A stretch of DNA of 64,000 nucleotides, from contig JAYKAV010000900.1 in the NCBI GenBank assembly GCA_035582835.1, forward strand, positions 339,539-403,538. Direction: 5' to 3'. Positions 50,801-64,000 of this stretch are shown in pieces. Below the pieces are notes generated by a model. The model saw nothing but the letters and a program-made list of their open reading frames with translations. It had not been told where the DNA came from and ran no database searches. Both the position numbers and the translations under genes were made by a program. Numbering within the stretch: the stretch's first letter is position 1; every line of letters begins with the position of its first letter. The stretch comes from Phoebastria nigripes (taxonomy: Eukaryota > Chordata > Aves > Procellariiformes > Diomedeidae).

Positions 50801-52023
50801 TTTTCCTGAGCTCCTAACCTGCCTCTGGGACCCACCTAGGCTAAGCCTCAAAGCAAGGTTCTGTTCCCATCTCCCGTTTCCCTTCCAGTGCTAGCCCCCT
50901 ACTCCCTCTTCCAGGTATACTGGGCTTTGCACCTATGGTATACAGCTGTTCTTCCTCCAAGCAGGACCTGGAGCACCCTGATAAATCCAGCTGCAAGTAG
51001 GAGCTGCTCAAGCAAGATGTGAGTGTATCACAGATGCGTGGAGCAGAGGGAAGGCACTGAGCAGTCCAGGTCCAAGTGCAGGTATGTCACACAAGGCTTG
51101 TCCCAGCCCTTCCTTCTCCTTAAGCCTAACAGCATCCTCAGCTTCCTGCAAATGGAAGGTCTTCAGGGGGAACTTCACTCACATTTGCAGGGCTTTCTGG
51201 TTTAATTTTATACCAAGTACAGCTGAGTTAATTGGACAGATGATTAAGCTGATATCTCATGGCTATCATGTAGCTATTGTGCTTGGTCTACTACTACAGG
51301 CTAATGACTGGACATTGGAAGAGAAACTGTGTAGTCTTGCATCTTCTCTGTTTTCTTTGCTTTACATCTTGTTAATTGTACAAAGACGTCTCTATATAGA
51401 AACTATAAAGTGCAATCTGGATTTTAAATATTTGAATGTTCCACAGGTTAGAAAAAAGAAGTTTGGTGGTTTAGGTTAAGAACACTTCAAGGGATACTTC
51501 CCTGGCCATAATTGCAGGCAAAATGACAGACCNGGGCATCCAGTTTTTAAAATGTGTGTTATTTAAGATACTTAGATAGCCCTGATTCCTCAAACATCTT
51601 TAAAGTGTTCCTCAGATCTTTGACATATTTGTACTTGCCTTGTGCGGTAGAGCATTGCAGTTGGCTTGGCAAGGAGAGAAGAGAGCTATTACGAGATGAG
51701 AACTGCATTCACCTGGAATTTCATTGCTGCAAGTCCTAGTAGTGTGCTTGGGTCCGGGAGTGGCCTCTGTACCCCATGGGGTCACTACCTGGGTCTCCCT
51801 TACAGAGCTGGGGCATGCTGGTTTCCACATTACACTATTGGCTAAGGTAAATGAATTTTTAAAGAACTATTTCTCTGTGGGGCTCAGGTGCTTGTCTTCA
51901 TTTAGGATTCACAATCGTGAACTCTCTTCTGGAATGACGTGCTTTAAGCTGTTCATTTAAAATAGAGATAAGGGCTCTTTTGCTATAAAACAGGGCCAGC
52001 ACAGAGTACAAGGGCAGACTGTT

Positions 52024-52090
52024 ATGTATTCATTTTCAAGGACTTAGAGCACTTGCCTAATGTAGGGGAGGTCCCAGCTAGATTACTTCT
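52024..52090 (+). repeat. Possible tRNA-derived relic
   Basis: The segment TTAGAGCACTTGCCTAATG, then GGAGGTCCCAGCTAGATT, has the order and spacing of a decayed tRNA D-arm, anticodon arm and T-arm as seen in tRNA-derived SINE heads. The internal promoter boxes are poorly kept and the 5' acceptor side is unclear. It lies about 60 bp from an opposite-strand tRNA-like sequence. Confidence 0.25.
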
Positions 52091-52147
52091 TATTTACAGA
52101 GGCTTCAAACATACCTCTTCTTTCCTTGGCCACCAAAAGGAAAGCTA

Positions 52148-52218
52148 TGCCCGAACAGAGATTTGAACCTGCACCTATGATTTTCAGGTTAGTTCTCTGA
52201 CCACTGGACTATCAAACA
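52148..52218 (-). pseudogene. tRNA-derived pseudogene or SINE head
   Basis: Read on the minus strand, this 71-base segment has a complete tRNA layout. A 7-base acceptor arm pairs end to end (TGTTTGA with TCGGGCA, three G-T wobbles). There is an A-box-like TAGTCCAGTGGTCAGAG, an anticodon-loop-like CTGAAAA and a B-box-like GGTTCAAATCT. D-, anticodon- and T-stems are badly mismatched, so it is not a working tRNA. The 3' half resembles tRNA-Lys while the loop reads GAA (Phe-like), so the parent is undecided. It may be a single tRNA pseudogene or the head of an old SINE in a TRPM3 intron. Confidence 0.5.
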
Positions 52219-52224
52219 CAAGAA

Positions 52225-52755
52225 AAAAAGGTACTCAGTTGGACCACAGATCAATTTAGCCCACTATCTTACTTTGAAACATATGTAATTCTTCCCCCCT
52301 TATATTCTCCAGTCTGTAAACATTTTCTGCTCAGGAATTTCATGGGCTCAATATGATCTCTATGGATTTAGCAGTCCTTACTGGATTTCTCTTCCATAAG
52401 CTTGTTTAGCCTCCGTTTGAACCTGTGTAGACTTTCAGCTGACATCATCAGCTTCTTTTAGACCTCATCAGCTTTCAAGAATTTGCTCCGTTCCACTACT
52501 TACTGCATGAAAAAATCAACTATTTTTGTTTATTTTGAACCTGGGCTCCTGCTAAATTAATCTGTTGCTGCTCTATATCTTGTTCTGGGAGAGACAGCAA
52601 ACAATTGATTCCTACTCACCCTCTCCTTGCACTCATAATTGTATAGACCTCTATAATTTCATTCCTCACTTGTCTTTTCCAGACCAAGTAGAGCTGGATT
52701 ACTTGGCCATTCTTTACGAGGAAGCCATTCCGTGCCTTACCATACCCCTCTAATA
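52225..52755 (+). repeat. Old amniote interspersed repeat, heavily decayed
   Basis: Scattered but collinear matches to a retroposon tail I recall from turtle and crocodile genomes: an opening GTACTCAGTTGGACC, then TTGAACCTG segments, then ATTGTATAGACCTCTATAA, CTTGTCTTTTCCAGACCAAG and GGAAGCCATTCCGTGCC. The order and spacing fit one long ancient insertion, CR1/L3-like by my recollection. Family name and limits are uncertain. The 62-codon open frame at 52565-52753 is part of it and not a gene. Confidence 0.5.
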
Positions 52756-53750
52756 TCTTTTTCTAAAATATGTGTTTTAGGAGTGCTGTTTTTAGTAATG
52801 CAGATGATTAAAGGATATTATATCTGGTAATCCTGCTCTGGGATAGATTTATTTCAAAACCAAATTAAAAGCATGTTTCCTTGCCTACCGAAAACATATT
52901 TTAGGCATAGCTGCATCAGGGGCAGTGCTAGAAGATTATGTATAAGGAGAAGAGTGTTGTATCTGTGTAATCGATTACAATGACAACTCACCTGACCTCT
53001 GTTATTCAAGTTAAAGTGGAGTATTCAGGAAATGGAGTATTCACTGGTTCATAAGTTTTATGAATATCTGACAGGATATTGCCCTAAAATATTTACTGGT
53101 AACAGTGCTATGAATCAAACAACAAACTCTGTTCTTAAAATTTAACTCTGTTGCTCAGCTGCTGTGTAATGAAAGCATATAAGCACCAGAGCAGATGAAC
53201 AGATTTATGAATTTTTAGGACTGATGAATTTGAAGACTGGCAACTTCCACTAAATTAACGTATTACCTTTGTCCTCTGTGCATTTCATTGCTGTAGGTAA
53301 AATGTCTAGTTCCTTTTAAATTAATTAATGTTGCTCTCAATGAAACTAGCTTACCTAGCAAGGCCATCCTGAAACAAGGCTTGCTCTTTGTCTGAATGGC
53401 TAGCAGGTCAGTGCTAAAGCCGTAGTTTTCATTGAGGAACTGTCGTCTACTCTCCCATTGTGTTCTGACAACTTGTGCCCTAAAGTTCTGCTTTAAGAAC
53501 TGAAATGCAGGAATAATTTGTGTTTCTCACTCTGTCAGTTGTGTTCTAATACAACTGGTTAAAAGATTCACGTTTTCAAAACTTTGAGGAACATTTGCTT
53601 TAGCAAGAAAGAAAAAAGAGAAAAGAAATTCACCATCTTTTATCACTCTACTTTTTAGTTAAGACTTATTAAAAAATACCTCAGATTTTTCCCTTTTCAA
53701 GAAAAAGAAAGGAAGGGTGAGAATGGCAACAGAAATACAATTCCAGATCA

Positions 53751-55874
<2,124 letters not shown>

Positions 55875-56025
55875 TTGAAAACAGCAATGAGGAGGTTCAC
55901 CAAAAGGATGTTTGCAACCAAGAGGTAACAGGCCATGATGGCAGGAACAATCCATGCTCCTGTCTTGCATGGAGGTAGCTGGATTATTTTGCCATCTTCT
56001 CTGGTTTCATTTTGACCACAAGGAG
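55875..56025 (-). CDS. TRPM3: TRPM3 internal exon: outer pore loop and S6
   Basis: A 151-bp exon. The acceptor TTCCCAG ends at 56026 and the donor is TTCAA|GTGAGT at 55875/55874. Two bases finish a codon from an exon not visible in the window. The product begins [20 protein letters not shown], the extracellular turret after the selectivity filter. It holds an N-glycosylation sequon (NET) and two cysteines placed to form the conserved TRPM outer-pore disulfide. It then runs through the hydrophobic S6 helix ([26 protein letters not shown]), which lines the ion path. This is the most N-terminal TRPM3 exon seen here. Confidence 0.96.
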
Positions 56026-58634
56026 CTGGGAACAAAAATGCAAAAAAATGCAAAATGGGAATGAAGCTTATTTTTTCAGTGGTTTTTATAGAAATATTTA
56101 AATATTTATAAAGGCCTCCCTGCCAAAGCAATATCTTCCAAATAACGGTGGCATTGATACTCCCCCCAAGAAGTTTGCACTTGCTATCACAGATTTTACA
56201 AGCTGCAGTTCTTGTTATTGTGTGTTATTTGCAATGAATATCAAGATATTCCCCTCAGAAATTGCAGGAGACATGCCTGGTGTGGGTAAACTGCCTGGTT
56301 GCATACAGCTAAAATATCATGGTACTCTGGTAGTAATTAGTGGTTGTGCAAATAAAATGATCAAAATGTTTAATCCTGGAAAAGAGCTTAAGTATTATTT
56401 TTTTAATGATGAAAGCTTGGTCTTTTTTGAGTGATGGAGAGGGATGTGATAAATAGCATAAGGAAAAATAAGTATGTGAAAATAAATTGAAGAGTAGACA
56501 TTTATTGCTGTGTACTGCACTGCCTGGAGCCCCTCTGGGACATACTCATAATGACCCTTTGCTATTAAAGACTTTTGACTGCATGCCTAGAAACAGTGGG
56601 GGAGATTATCAACTCTTTACTGTACCAGGTAAAGGAACATGTAGGCAGCAGCGTTGCCACCTGTTTCTTCNCTGAATGTTTTGGAACTAAAACATCCTCA
56701 GTATTAATGTTGTAGAACTGAAGCAAGGGGAGAGAAAACATTGTGAAATAGTTTTCCTTGATTATTTTTTTACATGCCTTCATGTGCTATGGTTGGTGAT
56801 CTGCGTTTGCAAGCATGGGTTCAGTTTATGTCTTTCTAGCCTCAGTCCTAGTGGTCCTATGTACCTCTGTAGTCAGCTCTTCAAGAAAATAATTAAAGCA
56901 GCAGCTTAGATATACAAACCATCTTAGTAAATTTTGCACAGCACTACAGCTATCTTCGCCTCGTCCCCATCAAAAAGAAGTTTAAGTGAGGAATTTTCAA
57001 AGTGCTCAGCACTGGCTGAGTTCCTGCTAATATCAATAAGAGTTTCCCACTGTCTTCACGGACAACAAAGTTTGCCAATGCGTATGTTTTGTAAAATTCC
57101 ACCCTATGTCAACAAATCCATGATTTCCAATACCAACTATTACTTATTCTCAAAAGGGTCCTTCTGAACTTGGTTCACAGAGCATGGGATTCAACTGTGG
57201 GTGTCTGTACTGGCAATCATATGATATTATGTGTGATTTGGGTACTTGGTTTTGGGCACTACATACAGCTGTTAACTATTACATATAGAAATATCATAGC
57301 TATATGGGATAGAAGAATATGCGATACATCAGCTTCAAACAAGAACTCTCCCAAAATATTCAACTCATGGAAAAAGAAATGGCAAGGCCAAATACAAGCA
57401 ATACTACTTTTACAAGCAGCTCTGTTGTGTCTGGACCCATGGTGTCACTAGTCCTTCCTACTTACAAAAATACATTTTATTACCGGAACAGGCTGAGAGT
57501 AGGCAATTCTTCATTTCTCAGAAAGCATCACCTTGCAGATAGTTTTAAGTTAGTGCTGATTTCATGCTTCCTGCACTGCTCCAAGCAGTGGTTTCATTTA
57601 GACATTCAAAATGCCACCTGTGAGCTGCTGTAAGTGCGGGGGCTATGTGCTCTCAGCCTTCACCCAGCAGAAACTGGGACATTCAATACCTCTTGGTATG
57701 AGCACTCAATGTGAGACTTACATTTCTGTTTGTGTGGAAACACTAACTTGCTCACATGTTGATTCAGAGCTACACAACACAACACAGTACCGAAACCCAT
57801 CATGATTTCACCAGTAATAGAACAATCACTCTATCAGTTGATGAAACCTGTTGTCCTTTTGTGTGCTGAAGAACAGAAGAAATAATGTCTTTTGTAGCAA
57901 TGAGAGAAATTGGTGAAAAGCATATTTTAAACCTTAGATCAATGAGATCAAAAACTCAGCTCGANGTCTGGTTACAATTCTATTATCCCATTTTTTTCTA
58001 TTAAAAAAAGATAATTTAATCTAAAAAAAAAAAAATCAGCTTTGACAGCTACCAAGACAAAAACAATTTCTCCAGCTTTATTTGCCTACAACAGAGTATT
58101 TAGAATACCATTAATGAATCCCTGTCGGTTTATGCCACACAGTGATGGCCAAATTAAACTTCCTACAAAGACAAGTTCCCATAGTCTATTCTATACATGC
58201 ATAGATGTTAGCTTGTCCTGAAGGTTTGCAAAAGTTTTTCTCTTTTGCATGTTCTGTTGCGTGAACAGTTTTTAAATAACAAGGGAATACTAGTCACATG
58301 CCTTACTTTATGGAGAACTAAAAGCCACCACTTAATCTTCATAGCTGCATGAGAAAATGTATGATGTGTGTCCAAAATGCAGAAGCCTGTGTTCCACTGC
58401 ACATCACTGAACATCTTCTTCCATCTTTAAACTATAACATTAATTTTAAAGGATTTTTTTTCCACTATTAAATAAACTGGGTTTTTAAAATAATTACTCC
58501 CAGGAAACCAAAAACCGAAATTTCTCTCTCTGTGAAAAAGGACAGAGGACTCCGGCAGGAGGCTAAAAGTAGCAATGATATTCTTTTTAGATAATGAAGA
58601 TACTCGTTTACATTTAAGAAATTAGAATTCTGTT

Positions 58635-59109
58635 TGTAGGGTTTGAGAAGACTTTGTTACGGTAACCCAGGACAGTTTGCCTCCCCCATCTGAGTATGTG
58701 GAGCCCNAAGCATGTTTTATCTCCTTGTTACCGTAACCTGGGGTAGTTTACTTCCCCCCCCCCATGCACATACCCCTGCACGGGTGCCAACGTGACAGCC
58801 AGCTGTGGAACTCAGAATTCGGACAACAGCACCTGCCTTACATCAGGGAGTTCACTAATGAGCAAAACTGGACATTGCATATGCATGATATGTTAATCAG
58901 AGCAAGTTTTATTATCCACCCCTGCAGTGCTTTCCCTTGAGCTTCACTCCCGAGCAGGGCTCCACTGCGTCGGGTCCCCATTTGATTAGCNTTGGTGTCC
59001 CATGGCTCCCACCATGGTAATGCTACGCTTTCCATAAAGCCAAGGCTTTCACTTGCTGAGTGCTGTGCCTTGTCCCTGAGGGATCTGCACCTGCCTTTCA
59101 TGTGTAACA
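58635..59109 (-). mobile_element. Solo LTR of an endogenous retrovirus, copy 2
   Basis: A 475-bp relative of the element at 28546-29022, in opposite orientation. It starts TGTTACACAT and ends CCCTACA. Over the first ~98 bases the two copies differ at 11 positions. The flanks are AACCG (59114-59110) and AACAG (58634-58630, both read on the minus strand), a 5-bp target duplication with one change. A canonical AATAAA lies at 58913-58908. The element is in the sense direction of TRPM3, inside its intron. No internal viral genes are present. The 90-codon open frame inside it is incidental. Confidence 0.85.
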
Positions 59110-60575
59110 CGGTTTGACCATTTTAATTATGTTTGAAGAAATGCAGTAATTTTTGTAGTATGTGCAGTAACATATTGTGATAACAAACTTTTTCAAAGCA
59201 CAATTTTAATATGTATGAAAACATACTCATTTTTTTACATTACAGCCTTGCTTTAACAAAAAATACATAAAGTACTTAATTCTAGTGAAATGTTTTGCTG
59301 AAGCAAATTTTGTTAGTATAACTATATGCCTATATCAGGTAACTGAAAAACCCAATCAATCTGATACCTACAGGCCATTGGATAAAGGTCGGACATTAAG
59401 TCCTGAACTGAGGCTTTAGAAAATAATAAATGGCTGGAGTTTTAATTTCACTTACATGCATTAANTTCACTCAGCTTTCAAATATTGCATCCTGACATCT
59501 GTGGATGTACATATTTTTTGCATCTTTTGTTTCCTTTTNCACAATCTCCTCCTATGCTTATTTTTCCGTCTGCGCTCCCATTTACAGTTTCCTGTATGGG
59601 CCTTTCCTGCTACATACCTAACCCTTCCTCTTTCCTGGCCAGCAAATAATTGCAAAGCAAACAGCAGTAACCCACGCCTCTGTGTGTTTCAGGCCTAAAG
59701 TGNCGGCAGAGCTTGGGAAGAATTTGTTTCCCTGCTGTAATTACTATCATGACATGGGCACTGCTCATTTTTACTGCGTATTGGGTGGAGGGCTTGGGAA
59801 ACAACGCTTGCAAATTTCTGCATCATGACTCTTCCCCCAGCTGCACCCTTCCAAAGTAGTGGTAGGACATAATGGAGAGAGGAAAGTGCATAACTGAAAG
59901 CTTTGTTGCCAAAGAGCTTTTTGCCTTTGATGAAAACTTCTCATGTAAAAATGGATANGACTTTTACAATACAAGTTGATTTGTTTGAAATCACAAGAAA
60001 CTGTGGCATAGATTTATATGATCGCAATTCTGAAGAATAAGGAAACCAATAAGTGCGTATCAACTAACAAACCAACCCGTCTTTTTTTTTTTATTCAAGT
60101 CTGGACATTTTAAATGCACTTTCATCACCCTATTTATGAGTATATAGGCACCTTCCAATTTTGATCTGCACCGAGCCCAAAGGATGTGAAAGCATTTTAT
60201 AATTTTTTAATCAAATGTCTAAGCAACCTTACCAGCTTGCCAGGTTGATAAATATTGAAAAAAGGCTAAGCGAGCTGCCTAGGGCTGTCCACTTCTTCAC
60301 TGACAGAGAAAATACTGAACTCTGGGAACTTTGAAACTCACACCATTGCTCTGTTCATCAGCAGAAACATCCAGGAAATTGAACAGTGTCTCATTACTTC
60401 AAAAAAGTTGCTTTAACTACAGCATTGTGACCTTACATGTTGCTTCGTGCCCTCAGCCACATTAAAAATGACTTTGAAGCGTCTCTCCAATCTGCTGGTT
60501 TTTTAATCATAATTTGTAGTAAATCCCTGTATTTTTCTTACAGGACTCTTACAGGAGTGCTTTCTTCCTCCTCCT

Positions 60576-60599
60576 CCCCCCCCCCCCCCCCCCCCCCCC
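60576..60599. repeat. C24 homopolymer
   Basis: 24 consecutive C follow a CTTCCTCCTCCT pyrimidine lead-in, so the minus (TRPM3 sense) strand carries 24 consecutive G. This is quadruplex-prone and hard to sequence; the true length is uncertain. Confidence 0.8.
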
Positions 60600-63500
60600 T
60601 TAAAAATATGCAACCAAATGGAACCCAAAATATAATCTCAGAGGAGTGCTAGGAAAGGGAATACTACTGCAACTCAGGCCAGAGAGACTTTCAAAATGGT
60701 GTGTAGGCTTTGCACAAATTTTATCCTCTGCCTTTGTCTAACAATGCTAAAAATATTGCCTGTGCTGCAGAGCTGCAATACAGATGCAAAAAAAAGAAAA
60801 AAAAAAAGTAAAAAAAAGCGCACAGGTATGATGGTATGATTTATTCTGTTTTGTGCAAAGCTGCTCTGTTTGTTCTAATTCCAGAATGATCCATGCAAAT
60901 GACAGCCCTTACAGGAAGCTCCTGTGGAGACATGAGAAGCATGAAACCTCTAAGATCATATAGAATTTGGTATAAAATTTTCATTTATACTAAGAAACCT
61001 TCAATAACTTTAAAAAATAAATAAATCTAACAGACTAAGAAATCTAAAGACTTTTTAAAAAGTCTTTTGTAGTAATTATACCTTCCTCTTAAGTTCATTG
61101 GATAGTTAAAACCTGTATATAATAGTGTCTCATCTTCTGAAACAACTGCATTCTGGTTACTTGGCATTCCTCCAATACAAGTGAAAGAGAAGGAGGCCCC
61201 ATCTTTTTCTCTTAAACTATGTAGGTTTTTCCAGTAAGGGAGTAGGCATAGGGAACAAACACAACTCAGACTGATCTTCAGATTCCAGATGGCACTTGAA
61301 ATACTGTCAGCTGGAAAGAAAATCCAGATGCAAATCTGACATGTGAGACACCAGGCAAATCTGAAAAACAGCCCAAACCGAAAAACCCAAACCCATGTTG
61401 GCTAACAGCACTCTCAGTTGCTTTGCCTTCTGGATATAGGAAAATGTGAGGTCTGCTGCTGATTTTCTACAGGTGACTGCCATTTCTCAAGTTGCCATTT
61501 ATGTCACCTATCTACATTTTTTACCAAGCAAACTCACTCCCTGAATAATCCCTTCCTCTTCAGTATTTCTTATATACTTCTGTATCCATAGTATTCTGCA
61601 GGGGCAGATAGCTTGGGAAGGTGAAAACAAAGTTCTTTGCATGTGACAACTGTCTTGTGATTTTTTTGGCTAAAATTACCAGCAATAGTGCCAAAGTAAG
61701 TGAGGTGAACTGAGGGAGAGATTTTACAGCGTCTGTGGATTTCCTTCCGGATAGGTATTCACTAAAGCAGCTAAGCGCTGGCTGCTGCCCCATGGATCCC
61801 ACTGAGCAGCACAAGGCTCAGCTAGATTAGGAAAGGCAGCCTAAAAGTGAGACAGTTGCATATACCATCACTGGTTCCCTGACCTGGATCCCCCTTCCTC
61901 CCCCAGCTAACATGGCTGTGATGAACTGTCAGTCTGAGAGGAACTACTTTGAGACTTGTTTTGCTCTTTTGTTGAATTTACCTGAAAATTTGAACACAGT
62001 TCTAAAAGATTTACTCTGGGTTTTGGTTTTTTTTTTTTTTTTTTCTGTTTTACAATTGGTTGATAGTCAGGAATTTGTAGGAATGTAGTATTTATGTACA
62101 TCACTGATAATAAATGACACCACTGAATAGTGTATTCATACTCCCAGAAGTGAGGATATAATTCTGTCCCCGCTTTTGACTTGAAGATGAGATCACATGN
62201 CAATAGGACACTAATGCACACTCCAGTTAACATATGTATTTAAAAATGAAATGAATACATAAATTATGGGTAAAAAAATGTAAATGTATATGACATGCAT
62301 TATTTTAGAGTGAGGCATTTAGCTAGTGTTTTAACGGTGCAGTATGTTGAGATAAAAATCGGAGTAGACCCACTGGATGGACAGGCTGCCAGCTGATGAG
62401 ATGGATCCAGACATTGTATCTGGTCAGCCTTAATGGCATGCTTCACAAATCAACAGAAAATGAAAAAAAAGAAGTAAGTTAGAAATTTTAGAGTAGCATA
62501 CTTTTTTTGTACATTTCTCAGACACTAGGAGCGTGGCTCGAATGTATATGCACTTCCAAGATCAGCAGTTTTGCTGAATCCTAAACTTGCAAATAACATT
62601 GCAATATTAAACACCAAAATACAAAGAAAACCACAAAGAAACCCTTTTGGTTTGCTAAAATAATAGTAATAAAAAAATCTGCTCCAAGCTATATAGTTCA
62701 ATTGCTGTTTAGGTGCAGCATAACAATTTTAGAACATGTTCATCTTATTTGAGAAAGTACGAACACTGTAGCACTCTAACATGAATACAGTGGCTGATTT
62801 AGCTTAGAAGAACTTGGAAAATGTATATGACAACAAATTTCCAAATAGTGAAAAAATGTAAGTATACTAGTAAAACCTTTTGGGTGCCAATCAGGTCATT
62901 TTGATTGTATAACAACATCACCAACTATTTGCTCATGCTCCCAGTCTATTCCAGACGTAACATTTTTGAGACAACCAAGCCTCAGACAGACATGACATAT
63001 TGCGCATATTTTGTGCTGAAAGAGTGGCAGATTCTAGTTCCCTGCATCATCTGTCTCTCAGGAAGGAGGAACTAGGTGCTGCTTTTCATTTTGGCGCACC
63101 ACTTCTGCCGCAACTCCTAGTTTCCTTGACACAGACAGAACAACAACATGTCTACGCTTATAGCTGGAGTTGAAACCATGAGGAATTTTGCTTTCCCTAA
63201 GCCTCAGAAGTAATTGTGCTGCATCTTTTTGCAAGGTTTAAATGTTGGGCATCTGAATAACGCACAAGACTATCCCTAAATCCTCATGCAAGGGTATGGA
63301 GCCTGCCACCCTCTTTTCATACTAAAAACCNATGCTTCATTAAAAAACACTTTAGTTTCTCAGGTTTCGGGGTTCTAAACTACAATCAGCACTTCATTAA
63401 AAAAAATACCAAGAACTTTTTATTCATCCAGTTGCCATGTTTGTTGCACTGTGGTAGTTACTTAGTACATCAATAAATGGCCACTTGTAGAGGGACAGAC

Positions 63501-64000
63501 AGAATTCTGCTTGTGGAAGGAAGTCATAGTTTAATGGGATAAACCTTTATCCCTCTATTATGCTTTTGGAGCAAGATGAAGTTTTATACCCCTGGCTATT
63601 ACGCCTTTGGAATAAAATGGATTTTTAAAAAGAAAAGAAAAGGGAAAAGGATAAAAATGAGGGAATCCGGTAAAAAGCTAAACTCAGTCAGAAGCTTTGT
63701 GATTTTAGGTATTTGTTTACTTCCTTGCATGCCATGCTGCCTCTGAAAACAAAGTGGGGAAGGGAATAAAAAANAGGTTTCATCTGTATCCCCAGTAATG
63801 ATTCTGTGGTAATCAGGAAGAAGAAATGAACATGGAACTGCTGAAATATCTGCCATGTGATATGTATACATCTGTCCATCTGAAACTCCGTTAAATTGGG
63901 GGGATTATTGGTGATATAGATACATTTATTACCTTTATCAGCTCAGGAAAAATCAACACCTTTTTTCCATTCAAACTTGGTCAATACTGAACAAGCAGAA

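Larger units (their letters stand above)
56026..64000 (-). other. TRPM3: TRPM3 intron running out of the window
   Basis: At least 8 kb of non-coding sequence upstream of the S6 exon. I looked on the minus strand for the family's preceding exon (pore helix and filter) and did not find it, so the intron extends past the edge. It contains a sense-oriented solo LTR (58635-59109), a C24 run, an A-rich stretch at about 60787-60819 and a T run at about 62026-62044. Twelve undetermined bases fall here, four of them between 59465 and 59957. No nested gene recognised. Confidence 0.75.

Overview
The window looks like bird nuclear DNA. It carries a CR1 LINE 3' end with the family's characteristic short terminal octamer, a second very short CR1 tail, and two 5-bp-TSD solo LTRs. 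The introns and intergenic spaces are moderately small, and the only clear protein-coding gene is a vertebrate ion channel gene. Most of the sequence is non-coding. Scattered single N positions show it is a draft assembly.

Gene content. The minus strand carries the 3' end of TRPM3, a melastatin-type TRP cation channel. Four consecutive exons can be placed to the base with consensus splice sites and matching phases: 56025-55875 (outer pore and S6), 55316-55117 (TRP domain and proximal C-terminus), 53914-53782 (C-terminal helical linker) and 45604-44155 (coiled coil and long cytoplasmic tail, with the stop codon). The exon carrying the pore helix and selectivity filter was not found up to position 64000, so the intron upstream of the first visible exon is at least 8 kb. 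No other protein gene could be recognised.

Layout. 1-1090 is a CpG-rich, G-run-rich block interrupted by about 385 bp of almost pure A/T; it resembles a promoter and holds a weak candidate first exon on the minus strand. 1241-1382 is a 33-bp minisatellite, and 2165-2845 a CR1 copy. 2.8-44 kb is non-coding, with a second CpG island near 15.75-16.06 kb, a small CpG patch at 33.5-33.8 kb, two near-perfect inverted structures (9407-9432 and 22875-22928), a solo LTR (28546-29022) and a CR1 stub (32.7 kb). 44.1-64 kb is TRPM3 exons and introns. The introns hold a second solo LTR of the same family (58635-59109, TRPM3 sense orientation), tRNA-derived relics and an old amniote repeat near 52.0-52.75 kb, and a 24-base C run.

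In mammals the gene downstream of TRPM3 is KLF9, on the same strand. The CpG block at the left edge lies on that side, but no KLF9 coding sequence is visible, so that link is only an inference. I found no exotic or undescribed system here. The most checkable oddities are the paired solo LTRs, the 25-bp perfect hairpin, the candidate first exon and the CpG islands without an assigned gene.
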